Positions 1 through 6,901 are shown, counted from the stretch's first letter. The stretch: DNA of 8,873 nt from Hyphomicrobiales bacterium (GCA_026987255.1 JALSNA010000353.1:1-8873), one strand, 5' to 3'. The notes: generated by a model not told the origin, from the letters alone. Program-made: numbers and translations.

Positions 1-35
1 CCTACAGCTTCGGCTATGGCGCCCCGGTGATGTGA
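1..35 (+). CDS. 3' end of an unidentified gene (last 10 codons)
   Basis: From base 3 the plus strand reads Tyr-Ser-Phe-Gly-Tyr-Gly-Ala-Pro-Val-Met and then stops with TGA at 33-35. Nine of the ten codons end in G or C, matching the codon bias of the clear genes here. The stop lies directly against the stop of the convergent moeB (TCA at 36-38), so the genes meet tail to tail with no spacer. Ten residues are too few to name a product, and a chance open frame cannot be excluded. Confidence 0.35.
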   Translation, partial: YSFGYGAPVM

Positions 36-869
36 TCAGCCCCGGCAGGCTCCGGCTTCCTGCCCCTCGTGGATGGACAGATCCGTGATGGTGGGGGCTT
101 TCCCGGTCAGCGGGTTGTCCGGGCTCCATGCCAGTTTGATCTTCATGAACTCCGTCTCCAGCGCGTCATAGAGCAACAGCCATCCGGCCAGCGAGGTTCT
201 AAGGCCGAGGATTTCCTTGATCACCTCCATGGCCTGCAACGAGCCCATGACACCGGGCAGCGCCCCGATGATGCCCGCCTCGGCGCACGAAGGCGCGGCC
301 TCCGGCGCGGGCGGCGAGGGCAGAAGATCGCGATAGCCGGGCAAGGGTGTTCCCGTATCGTCCTTCAGATAGGGCTTGAAGACCGACAACTGCCCGGTGA
401 ACTGCCCCACGGCGGCCGAAACCAGCGGCTTGCGGGCGAAATAACAGGCATCGGAGACCAGATAGCGGGTGGCGAAGTTGTCGCAGCCATCGGCCACGAT
501 GTCATAGCGCGCAATCATGTCGAGGGCGTTTTTTGCCGCGATGCGCGTCTTGTGCTCTTCGATGCGCACATGCGGGTTGAGCGCCGTCAGGGCCTGCCGG
601 GCGCTGCCCGTCTTGGGCTCGCCGATGCGCGAGGTCTCATGCAGCACCTGCCGTTGCAGGTTGGACAGGTCCACCACGTCGTCATCCACCACCCCGATGC
701 GGCCCACCCCGGCCGCCGCCAGATAGAGCAAAAGGGGCGAGCCCAGCCCGCCCGCTCCGATGACCAGCACCGAGGCCCCCTTCAGCTTCGCCTGGCCCGG
801 CCCGCCCACCTCGCGCAGGATGATGTGCCGCCGGTAGCGCTCCAGTTCCTCCTCGCCAAAGCCGCTCAT
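36..869 (-). CDS. moeB: MoeB-type E1-like adenylyltransferase (HesA/MoeB/ThiF family)
   Basis: Adenylates the C-terminal Gly-Gly of MoaD-like sulfur carriers, the step before thiocarboxylate formation for molybdopterin or tungstopterin synthesis; cytosolic. The 277 aa show the ATP-binding loop GAGGLGSP (38-45), the VDDDVVDLSNLQRQ segment (61-74) with the conserved Arg, the catalytic Asp130 in DGCDN, and the SCAEAG motif (Cys195). The two CxxC pairs that bind zinc in E. coli MoeB are absent: the first site reads PGYRDLL (177-183) and the second DNPLTG (251-256). As I recall, this is common in alphaproteobacterial MoeB. There is no rhodanese domain, unlike MOCS3/MoeZ. The start at 869 is 6 bp after the cysK stop, and its Shine-Dalgarno GGAGGA lies inside the last cysK codons, implying co-transcription and perhaps translational coupling. 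ThiF is the main alternative, but the nearby MoaD-like gene favours MoeB. Confidence 0.9.
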   Translation of the reverse strand: MSGFGEEELERYRRHIILREVGGPGQAKLKGASVLVIGAGGLGSPLLLYLAAAGVGRIGVVDDDVVDLSNLQRQVLHETSRIGEPKTGSARQALTALNPHVRIEEHKTRIAAKNALDMIARYDIVADGCDNFATRYLVSDACYFARKPLVSAAVGQFTGQLSVFKPYLKDDTGTPLPGYRDLLPSPPAPEAAPSCAEAGIIGALPGVMGSLQAMEVIKEILGLRTSLAGWLLLYDALETEFMKIKLAWSPDNPLTGKAPTITDLSIHEGQEAGACRG

Positions 870-875
870 CGGATG

Positions 876-1832
876 TCAGTCCTCCAGGCCTTCGAACAGC
901 GGCGTCGACAGGTAGCGCTCCGCCATGGAGGGGATGATGACCACGATGCGCTTGCCCGCCATCTCCTCGCGCCTTGCCAGTTGCAGCGCCGCGGCCACCG
1001 CCGCACCCGAGGAGATGCCCACCGGGATGCCCTCCTTGCGGGCCATGGCGCGCGCCGTTTCAAAGGCGGTGTCATTGTCCACCCGGATCACCTCGCCGAT
1101 GAGCGAGGTATCGAGCACTTGCGGGATGAACCCCGCCCCGATGCCCTGGATCTTGTGCGGCCCCGGCTCGCCGCCGGAGAGGACCGGGCTGTCCGCCGGC
1201 TCCACCGCCACCATGCGGATATCCGGGTTGCGCGCCTTCAGCACCCGGCCCACCCCGGTGATGGTGCCGCCGGTGCCCACCCCGGAGACGATGGCGTCCA
1301 CCCTGCCTTGCGTATCGCGCCAGATTTCCTCCGCCGTGGTCTTTTCATGGATTTCGGGATTGGCCGGGTTCTCGAACTGCTGCGGCATGATCGCTCCGGG
1401 CAAGGACTCCACCAGCTCTGCGGCGCGCGCGATGGCCCCCTTCATGCCCCTGGCCGCTTCCGTCAGCTCCAGCTCGGCCCCCAGCAGGCGGAACATCTTG
1501 CGCCGTTCCACCGACATGCTTTCGGGCATGACGAGGATCAGCCGGATGCCCTTTGCGGCGCACACGAAGGCCAGCCCGATGCCCGTATTGCCCGATGTCG
1601 GCTCCACCAGCACCGTATCGGGGCCGATGCGCCCCTGCCTTTCCAGCGCCGCGATCATGTTGGCCCCGATGCGGTCCTTGACCGAGCTCAAGGGATTGAA
1701 GAACTCCAGCTTGGCGACGATCTCCGCCCTTGCTCCTGCTTCATCCGGCAGCCTGTTGAGGCGCACCAGGGGTGTGTTGCCGATCGTTTCGACGATGCTG
1801 GCATGGATGCCGCCGCCCGATCTGTCCGTCAT
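876..1832 (-). CDS. cysK: Cysteine synthase A (O-acetylserine sulfhydrylase, PLP-dependent)
   Basis: Makes L-cysteine from O-acetylserine and sulfide in the cytosol. In the 318-aa protein Lys52 (NPLSSVKDR) is the PLP Schiff-base lysine, TSGNTG (79-84) is the substrate loop, and SGVGTGGT (183-190) is the phosphate-binding loop. [11 protein letters not shown] and GISSGAA, both typical of CysK, follow. Length fits the family. I chose the ATG at 1830-1832 because GGGAGGAA precedes it at proper spacing and [13 protein letters not shown] then starts near residue 13, as usual; an in-frame ATG at 1887-1889 would add 19 unconserved residues. It leads a minus-strand pair with moeB and diverges from the aor operon. 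Context would allow a role in sulfur supply for the sulfur carrier, but housekeeping cysteine synthesis explains it. CysM or a cystathionine synthase is less likely given the motif set. Confidence 0.93.
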   Translation of the reverse strand: MTDRSGGGIHASIVETIGNTPLVRLNRLPDEAGARAEIVAKLEFFNPLSSVKDRIGANMIAALERQGRIGPDTVLVEPTSGNTGIGLAFVCAAKGIRLILVMPESMSVERRKMFRLLGAELELTEAARGMKGAIARAAELVESLPGAIMPQQFENPANPEIHEKTTAEEIWRDTQGRVDAIVSGVGTGGTITGVGRVLKARNPDIRMVAVEPADSPVLSGGEPGPHKIQGIGAGFIPQVLDTSLIGEVIRVDNDTAFETARAMARKEGIPVGISSGAAVAAALQLARREEMAGKRIVVIIPSMAERYLSTPLFEGLED

Positions 1833-2053
1833 TTTCGTTCCTCCCGTTTGTTGTCCGTCCATGACACCATAGACGGCGCGGCGGGGCAAGCCCGATCACG
1901 ATGGGCCCATGTTCCTGTCATTTTGACGTGAAGCACCATTGACAAAAGCGCCTGTGGACAACAAACTGCACCAGATTCCATGCAAGGTTGCGCAATGTGC
2001 GGTTATAACGGCCTGCATGCAGCTTCATCATATCATCCAGGGAGGGAAAGCGG
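1833..2053. promoter_or_regulatory. Divergent cysK / aor intergenic region with candidate promoter elements
   Basis: This 221-bp AT-richer gap must hold promoters for both directions. Seen toward aorA: a perfect -35 TTGACA (1939-1944) with only a poor -10 (CAAACT, 1962-1967) at 17 bp; a good -10-like TATAAC (2004-2009) without a good -35; and TGG-N9-TGCA (1955-1970), which has the GG/GC spacing of a sigma-54 -24/-12 site but a weak consensus match. Dyads include GTCA-TTT-TGAC (1917-1927), TTGCGCAA (1988-1995) and CTGCATGCAG (2013-2022), any of which could be operators. The aorA Shine-Dalgarno (AGGGAGG, 2040-2046) is strong. Which elements work cannot be decided from sequence. Confidence 0.4.
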
Positions 2054-2527
2054 ATGGACAAGGCGCTTGTCATTGACGTAGGCAAATGCACCGGTTGCCG
2101 CCAGTGCGAACTGGCGTGCTCCTATGAGCACACGGGCACGTTCAACCCGGCGCGCTCGCGCATAGCGGTGTTCGATTTCCACGAGAAGGGCCGTTTCGTG
2201 CCCTATACCTGCACCCAGTGCGATCAGGCCTGGTGCCAGCAGGTCTGCCCCGTCGGAGCCATCACCAACGAGGACGGCGTCAAGGTGGTGGACGCCGCCA
2301 CCTGCGTGGGCTGCAAGGTCTGCACCATCGCCTGCCCCTTCGGCACGGTCAATTACGAGCCCGCCACCGGCAAGGTCATCAAGTGCGACCTGTGCGGCGG
2401 CGAGCCGGCATGCGCCGCGGCCTGCCCGACGGAGGCCATCGTCTTCACCGATGTCTCCGTGCAGGGCTTCGAGAAGATGCGCGCCTGGGCCGAAAAGACC
2501 GATACCGCGCCGCAGGCCAACGCTTAG
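2054..2527 (+). CDS. aorA: Aldehyde oxidoreductase electron-transfer subunit (polyferredoxin, four [4Fe-4S] sites)
   Basis: Probably wires the tungsten subunit AorB to the FAD subunit AorC. The 157-aa protein has sixteen cysteines in four groups: 12/15/18/22 (CxxCxxCxxxC), 53/56/61/65 (CxxCx4CxxxC), 84/87/90/94 (CxxCxxCxxxC) and 111/114/120/124 (CxxCx5CxxxC). These suffice for four [4Fe-4S] clusters, as in the HycB/DmsB/AorA-type ferredoxin family. There is no signal peptide or membrane segment, so it should be cytosolic. The start at 2054 has an excellent Shine-Dalgarno 7 nt upstream. It is the first gene of the plus-strand operon, 24 bp ahead of aorB. Assignment to AorA rather than a hydrogenase or formate dehydrogenase subunit rests on the neighbours, which match Aromatoleum AorABC in order. 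Confidence 0.88.
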   Translation: MDKALVIDVGKCTGCRQCELACSYEHTGTFNPARSRIAVFDFHEKGRFVPYTCTQCDQAWCQQVCPVGAITNEDGVKVVDAATCVGCKVCTIACPFGTVNYEPATGKVIKCDLCGGEPACAAACPTEAIVFTDVSVQGFEKMRAWAEKTDTAPQANA

Positions 2528-2551
2528 AAACAGTTTCAGGGAGGAACCATC

Positions 2552-4402
2552 ATGGCTTGGGCCAAGAGGATTTTGCGCGTCAACCTCACGGAGGGCACGT
2601 GCAAGGCGGAACCGCTCAACATGGATTGGGCGATGGACTATCTCGGCCAGCGCGGGCTGGCCACCAAGTATTTCGTCGAGGAGGTGGACCCGAAGGTCGA
2701 TCCGCTCTCGCCGGAGAACAAGCTGATCATGACCACCGGCCCGCTCACCGGCACCGGCGCTTCCACCGCGGCGCGCTATTCGGTGGTCACCAAGGGCCCC
2801 TTGACCAATTGCATTGCCTGCTCCAATTCCGGCGGCTATTTCGGCGCCGAGCTGAAGAACGCCGGCTGGGACATGATCATTTTCGAGGGCAAGGCGGACA
2901 AGCCGGTCTATCTGGTCATCGACGATGACGAGGCCGAACTGCACGACGCTTCCGAAATCTGGGGCACCTCGGTGTGGCACACCGATGACTGGATCAAGGA
3001 GAAGCACCAGGAGCCGCAGTTCCAGATCGCCGCCATCGGCGTGCCGGGCGAAAACGGCGTGCTGTTCTCCGCCGTGGTCAACAACAAGCACCGCGCCGCC
3101 GGGCGCTCCGGTGTTGGCACCGTCATGGGCTCGAAGAACCTCAAGGCGGTGGCGGTGCGCGGCACCAAGGGCATCACGGTCAACGATCCGGAGGCCTTCG
3201 AAAAGGCCGTCAACGATGCCAAGGCGGTGATCGCCGGCAATGCCGTCACCCACGAGGCCCTGCCCACCTATGGCACCCAGGTGCTGACCAACATCATCAA
3301 CGAGCTTGGCGCCTTGCCGACCCGCAACGCCCAGGACGTGCAGTTCGAGAAGGCCAACGACATCTCCGGCGAGGCCATGCACGAGCCGCGCCGCACCGAT
3401 GGCAAGCCCAACCTGGTGCGCAATGCCGGCTGTTTTGGCTGCACCATCGCCTGCGGGCGCATCTCGCAGATCGATCCCACCCACTTCTCGGTCAAGGACA
3501 AGCCGCAGTATCACCATGCCTCCGGCGGTGTGGAATACGAAAACGCCTGGGCCCTGGGCGCCGATACCGGCGTCGGCGATCTGGAGGCCCTGACCTATTG
3601 CAACTACCGCTGCAACGAGCATGCCCTCGATCCCATCACCACCGGCGCCACCATCGCCGCGGCCATGGAGCTTTACAAGATTGGCGCCCTCACCGATGAG
3701 GACACCGGCGGCATCAAGATGGAGTTCGGCTCCGCCGAGGCCCTGGTGGCGGCCGTGGATGCCATCTGTGACGGCACCGATTTCGGCAAGCTTCTGGGCC
3801 TGGGCTCCAAGCGCCTGTGCGAGAAGTTCGGCCATCCCGATTTGTCCATGTCGGTCAAGGGCCAGGAGTTCCCGGCCTACGATCCGCGCGGCATCCAGGG
3901 CATGGGCCTGACCTATGCCACCTCCAACCGCGGCGCATGCCATCTGCGCTCCTACACGGTGGCTTCCGAGGTGCTGGGCATCCCGGAAAAGACCGATCCG
4001 CTGGTCACCGATGGCAAGGCCGGTCTGGTCAAGGTCTTCCAGGATCTCACCGCCTTCGTCGATTCCTCCGGCCTGTGCATCTTCACCACCTTCGCCTGGT
4101 CGGCGGAGGACATCGCCCCGCAGATCGACGCCGCCTGCGAGGGCGACTGGTCGGTGGAGAACCTGATGAAGGTCGGCGAGCGCATCTGGAACCTGGAGCG
4201 CAAGTTCAACCTCGATGCCGGCATGACCGCAGAGGATGATACCCTGCCCAAGCGCATCCTCAAGGAGGCGGCCAAGACCGGCCCGGCCAAGGGCCTGGTC
4301 AACGGGCTGGACAAGATGCTGCCGGAGTATTACGAGCTGCGCGGCTGGACGCCACAGGGCGTGCCCACCGAAGAGACGCTTTCGCGGCTCGGCCTGGCCT
4401 GA
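2552..4402 (+). CDS. aorB: Tungsten-dependent aldehyde:ferredoxin oxidoreductase, catalytic subunit
   Basis: Interconverts aldehydes and carboxylic acids at a tungsten bis-pyranopterin site, with electrons leaving through a [4Fe-4S] cluster. The 616 aa align from memory with Pyrococcus furiosus AOR along their whole length. N-terminal SPENKLIM (53-60) and GPLTGTGAS (63-71) are followed by NSGGYFGAELK (92-102) and AGRSGVGTVMGSKNLKAVAV (183-202). Cluster ligands are Cys294, Cys297, Cys301 (CFGCTIAC) and the distal Cys509 (SSGLC). Glu330 (EYE) and His464 (NRGACH) match the archaeal active-site Glu313 and His448. PAYDPRG (441-447) and C-terminal YYELRGWT are also typical. No key residue is missing and no targeting signal is seen. 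The Shine-Dalgarno GGGAGGAA precedes the start. The pattern fits true AOR rather than BamB-type or WOR proteins; natural substrate range cannot be read from sequence. Confidence 0.95.
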   Translation: MAWAKRILRVNLTEGTCKAEPLNMDWAMDYLGQRGLATKYFVEEVDPKVDPLSPENKLIMTTGPLTGTGASTAARYSVVTKGPLTNCIACSNSGGYFGAELKNAGWDMIIFEGKADKPVYLVIDDDEAELHDASEIWGTSVWHTDDWIKEKHQEPQFQIAAIGVPGENGVLFSAVVNNKHRAAGRSGVGTVMGSKNLKAVAVRGTKGITVNDPEAFEKAVNDAKAVIAGNAVTHEALPTYGTQVLTNIINELGALPTRNAQDVQFEKANDISGEAMHEPRRTDGKPNLVRNAGCFGCTIACGRISQIDPTHFSVKDKPQYHHASGGVEYENAWALGADTGVGDLEALTYCNYRCNEHALDPITTGATIAAAMELYKIGALTDEDTGGIKMEFGSAEALVAAVDAICDGTDFGKLLGLGSKRLCEKFGHPDLSMSVKGQEFPAYDPRGIQGMGLTYATSNRGACHLRSYTVASEVLGIPEKTDPLVTDGKAGLVKVFQDLTAFVDSSGLCIFTTFAWSAEDIAPQIDAACEGDWSVENLMKVGERIWNLERKFNLDAGMTAEDDTLPKRILKEAAKTGPAKGLVNGLDKMLPEYYELRGWTPQGVPTEETLSRLGLA

Positions 4403-4415
4403 TCCGAAAACCTTC

Positions 4416-4449
4416 TCCGCCCGGACGGCCCATCGGCTTTCCGGGCGGA
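4416..4449 (+). terminator. Intercistronic hairpin between aorB and aorC (attenuator, processing or stabilising stem)
   Basis: TCCGCCCGGA (4416-4425) pairs perfectly with TCCGGGCGGA (4440-4449), giving a 10-bp GC-rich stem with a 14-nt loop that can form a further GCC/GGC stem. The following bases, TTGTCTTT, are only modestly U-rich, so full intrinsic termination is doubtful inside an evident operon. Partial termination or protection of the upstream aorAB message is more plausible. Confidence 0.6.
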
Positions 4450-4471
4450 TTGTCTTTCGAGGAGCATCACG

Positions 4472-5716
4472 ATGCATCATCTCATCATTGGCGCAGGCCC
4501 CGCCGGGGTGCGCGCCGCCGAAACCCTGCGCAAGCTGGACGGACAGGCAAAGATCACCCTCATCGACGGCGAGGGCGAGGCCCCCTATTCGCGCATGGCC
4601 ATTCCCTATTACCTTTCCGGCAAGATCGATGAACAGGGCACATGGCTGCACCGTCCGGTGGACTTTTATGCCGAAAACGCCATCGATCTGGTGCCCGGCC
4701 GGGTCGCCAGCGTCGACGCGGGCGCCAAGACCGTCACCCTGGAGGACGGCCGGAGCCTGGCCTACGACAAGCTGCTGCTGGCCTCTGGCGCGCGCGCCGT
4801 CAACCCGCCCGTGGAAGGGCTGGATGGCGATCTCGTGCACCATTGCTGGACCATTGACGATGCGCGCCGCATCGCACAGCTGGCCCATGAGGGCGCGCGC
4901 GTGGTGCTCATGGGTGCGGGCTTCATCGGCTCCATCATCCTGGAGTCCCTGGTGGCGCGCGGCGCCGATCTGACGGTGGTCGAGATCGAGGACCGCATGG
5001 TGCCGCGCATGCTGGACGAAACCGCAGGCTCCATGCTCAAGCGCTGGTGCGAGAAAAAGGGCGTGAAGGTGCTCACCTCCACCCGCATCGGCGGCGTCTA
5101 TGAAGGCGGTGGCGAGCTCAACATCGCCCTGTCAACCGGCGAGGCCATCAAGGCCGATCTGCTGGTGGTCGCCGCGGGCGTCACGCCCAACATCGAGTGC
5201 ATGCACGGCACCGGCGTGGAGAGCCGCTCCGGCGTGGTGGTCAATTCCCGCATGGAAACCTCCCTGCCCGATGTCTGGGCCGCCGGGGATTGCGCCGAGG
5301 GATGCGATTTTTCCACCGGCGATCTGAGCACCCTGGCCATCCAGCCGGTGGCGGTGGAGCAGGCGCGCGTTGCGGCCCAGAACATGGCCGGCATAGCCAC
5401 CGAATACCATTGCGCCCTGCCCATGAACGTGCTGGAAACCCTGGGGCTGATCACCACCTCCTTCGGCAAGCACGACGGGTTGCAAACCGGCGAGCGCGCC
5501 ACCGCACTCGATGAGGAGCAATGGCGCTACATCCGCCTGGAGTTCCACGACGGCAAATTGATCGGCGCACAGACGGCGGGCCACGTCAACATGATCGGCT
5601 GCCTGCGCGGTCTCATCCAGGGCAGGATGCCGCTCGGCCCGTGGAAGGACATCCTGCTGCGCGAGCCGCACCGCGTGGCGGAAGCCTACGTGGACTTGTC
5701 GCGCGGCGTGTCCTAG
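4472..5716 (+). CDS. aorC: FAD/NAD(P)-dependent oxidoreductase subunit of aldehyde oxidoreductase
   Basis: Probably transfers electrons between the AorA clusters and a pyridine nucleotide, making the aldehyde oxidoreductase NAD(H)-linked. The 414-aa protein has the two-Rossmann fold of the NirB/rubredoxin-reductase/NADH-oxidase group. FAD-binding GAGPAG is at 7-12, ASGARAV at 104-110, the nucleotide motif GAGFIG at 148-153, and AAGDCAEG at 270-277. The acidic Glu171 (VVEIED), about where the second strand of the nucleotide fold ends, argues for NADH over NADPH. No redox-active CxxC is seen. The ATG at 4472 follows GGAG, 69 bp after aorB, with a hairpin in the gap. A free-standing NADH oxidase is possible, but its position between aorB and a MoaD-like gene matches the AorC flavoprotein. 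Confidence 0.88.
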   Translation: MHHLIIGAGPAGVRAAETLRKLDGQAKITLIDGEGEAPYSRMAIPYYLSGKIDEQGTWLHRPVDFYAENAIDLVPGRVASVDAGAKTVTLEDGRSLAYDKLLLASGARAVNPPVEGLDGDLVHHCWTIDDARRIAQLAHEGARVVLMGAGFIGSIILESLVARGADLTVVEIEDRMVPRMLDETAGSMLKRWCEKKGVKVLTSTRIGGVYEGGGELNIALSTGEAIKADLLVVAAGVTPNIECMHGTGVESRSGVVVNSRMETSLPDVWAAGDCAEGCDFSTGDLSTLAIQPVAVEQARVAAQNMAGIATEYHCALPMNVLETLGLITTSFGKHDGLQTGERATALDEEQWRYIRLEFHDGKLIGAQTAGHVNMIGCLRGLIQGRMPLGPWKDILLREPHRVAEAYVDLSRGVS

Positions 5717-5739
5717 GCTGACCATCATCATGCGGGAAC

Positions 5740-5759
5740 GGGGGGCTCATTGGCCCCCC
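5740..5759 (+). repeat. Intercistronic G/C hairpin upstream of aorD
   Basis: Six G and a C (5740-5746) face GCCCCCC (5753-5759), giving a 7-bp nearly all-GC stem with a 6-nt loop. No U-tract follows, so a canonical terminator is unlikely. It lies 30 nt before the chosen TTG start of aorD and could block transcript decay, cause pausing, or set the dosage of the sulfur carrier relative to aorC. Confidence 0.6.
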
Positions 5760-5789
5760 TTGTCCATATTGCGCCAAGGGAGCGGCCCT

Positions 5790-6041
5790 TTGAAGATCAC
5801 CCTGAAGCTCTTTGCCACCCTCTCCGGATATCTGCCCGCCCAGGCCCACAAGAACGTGGTGGAAATGGAGATCGGCGATGGCGCCACCATCGGCGCTGTT
5901 CTGGATTCCCTGGGCGTGCCGCGCCAGCAGGTGCACCTGACCCTCGTGGATGGCCTGTTCGTCCCTCTCGGCGAACTTGATGCCCGTCCCTTGCGTCCCG
6001 GCGAGACCCTGGCCGTGTGGCCTCCGGTGGCAGGCGGATGA
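5790..6041 (+). CDS. aorD: MoaD/ThiS-like ubiquitin-fold sulfur carrier of the aor operon
   Basis: Expected to carry a C-terminal thiocarboxylate and donate sulfur, most likely to the dithiolene of the tungsten pterin used by AorB. The 83-aa beta-grasp protein begins Met-Lys-Ile-Thr-Leu-Lys-Leu-Phe and ends in VAGG, the Gly-Gly tail needed for adenylation by MoeB. DGATIGAVLDSLGVP (28-42) and RPLRPGETLAVWPPVAGG (66-83) are typical of the family. The start is TTG at 5790-5792, 7 nt after AGGGAG, and matches the family N-terminus. The in-frame ATG at 5730 would read through the G/C hairpin and add 20 unconserved residues, so I reject it. It overlaps or abuts the next gene by a few bases. A general MoaD or ThiS is possible, but operon position favours an enzyme-dedicated carrier. 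Confidence 0.85.
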   Translation: MKITLKLFATLSGYLPAQAHKNVVEMEIGDGATIGAVLDSLGVPRQQVHLTLVDGLFVPLGELDARPLRPGETLAVWPPVAGG

Positions 6042-6042
6042 C

Positions 6043-6336
6043 ATGCCCCGTCATGAAAAGATCATGACCCTATCGCGCCATGACTTCATCCGCACCCTTG
6101 GCCAGTTTGCCTCCCGTCACGGATTTGCGCTCTCCGGCAGCGGCGATGCGCAATGGCGTCTGCTGACACCTGATGGTCTGGCCCGCGTCAGCGCCCGCGC
6201 GCACCCGGGCCTGCGCCGCGGCGCCCTCAACCTGCCGCGTCTTGCCGTGACTTTGGATCTTTCCTGCCTGCCTCCCGCCGCCCGGGAAGGCTTCCTGTCC
6301 GCCTTCGAGACATCCTTTCACCGTGGCGGCGGATGA
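6043..6336 (+). CDS. Conserved-looking small protein of unknown function, C-terminal Gly-Gly-Gly
   Basis: No domain is recognised with confidence. The 97-aa protein has an N-terminal predicted helix (SRHDFIRTLGQFASRHG, 11-27), a short beta-rich middle (WRLLTPDG, RVSARA), then LNLPRLAVTLDLSCLP (62-77) and a helix ending in ETSFHRGGG. I recall small proteins with similar F-H/Q-RGGG tails near metal-pterin enzymes, but cannot verify it here. The ATG at 6043 begins just after the aorD stop (6039-6041) with AGGCGG upstream, so translation is likely coupled; an ATG at 6064 is an alternative. Being last in the aor operon suggests a role in AOR maturation or cofactor insertion, perhaps the fifth aor gene. 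There are no metal-binding cysteine motifs (a single Cys75), signal peptide or membrane segment. Confidence 0.75.
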   Translation: MPRHEKIMTLSRHDFIRTLGQFASRHGFALSGSGDAQWRLLTPDGLARVSARAHPGLRRGALNLPRLAVTLDLSCLPPAAREGFLSAFETSFHRGGG

Positions 6337-6368
6337 CCGCCATTGGGGATCTCTATAAACGTTGCCGT

Positions 6369-6437
6369 CCATCCTCATCCCCTGCCAACCACCCCAGATA
6401 TGGGACACCACGGGGGGTTGGCAGGAGACGAGGATGG
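6369..6437. repeat. Long imperfect inverted repeat after the aor operon
   Basis: The left arm (6369-6394) and the right arm (6412-6437) are near-complementary over about 26 bp with roughly three mismatches. The uninterrupted core is CCTGCCAACC against GGTTGGCAGG, and the outer block is CCATCCTC against GAGGATGG. The loop holds a small CCCA-GATA-TGGG hairpin. No U-tract follows either arm and I see no target-site duplication. It could be a structured 3' UTR that blocks transcription into the next gene, a small RNA, or the remains of a mobile element. It dominates the 229-bp gap between 6336 and 6566. Confidence 0.7.
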
Positions 6438-6499
6438 TCTTCAGACTGTCGATGGAGATGCCCGCCTGCCGCCATGAGAACAAAGGCCCGCCACACAGA

Positions 6500-6528
6500 T
6501 TGACAAAGGCACGCACTTCCCATAGGCA
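6500..6528 (+). promoter_or_regulatory. Candidate promoter for the ferredoxin gene
   Basis: A perfect -35 hexamer TTGACA (6500-6505) is followed at 17 bp by TAGGCA (6523-6528), a weak -10. The surrounding bases ATTGACAAAGGCAC resemble ATTGACAAAAGCGC at 1938-1951 in front of aorA (12 of 14 identical), which could mean a shared promoter or regulator site. Confidence 0.3.
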
Positions 6529-6535
6529 TTTTTGA

Positions 6536-6895
<360 letters not shown>

Positions 6896-6901
6896 GCCGT
6901 C

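Noticed and set aside
1833..1889. Upstream in-frame start for cysK
   Set aside because: It would add 19 unconserved residues, whereas the start at 1832 has a strong Shine-Dalgarno and the usual family N-terminus.
69..1931. A 620-codon open frame on the plus strand opposite moeB and cysK
   Set aside because: It mirrors two clear genes, is rich in His, Arg, Gln and Asp typical of antisense GC-rich frames, runs across the cysK-moeB gap, and resembles no known protein.
1954..1962. DnaA-box-like TGTGGACAA (reverse of TTGTCCACA)
   Set aside because: A single imperfect box with no cluster or AT-rich unwinding element; not an origin.
2033..4888. A 951-codon open frame on the minus strand opposite aorA, aorB and part of aorC
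   Set aside because: Striking in length, but explained by strong third-position GC bias that removes antisense stops; it crosses three unrelated genes and its protein is low-complexity Gly/Asp/His/Leu.
6070..6516. A 148-codon minus-strand frame covering the small unknown gene and the inverted repeat
   Set aside because: No recognisable domain; its 3' half is antisense to the operon-embedded gene at 6043 and no credible ribosome site was seen.
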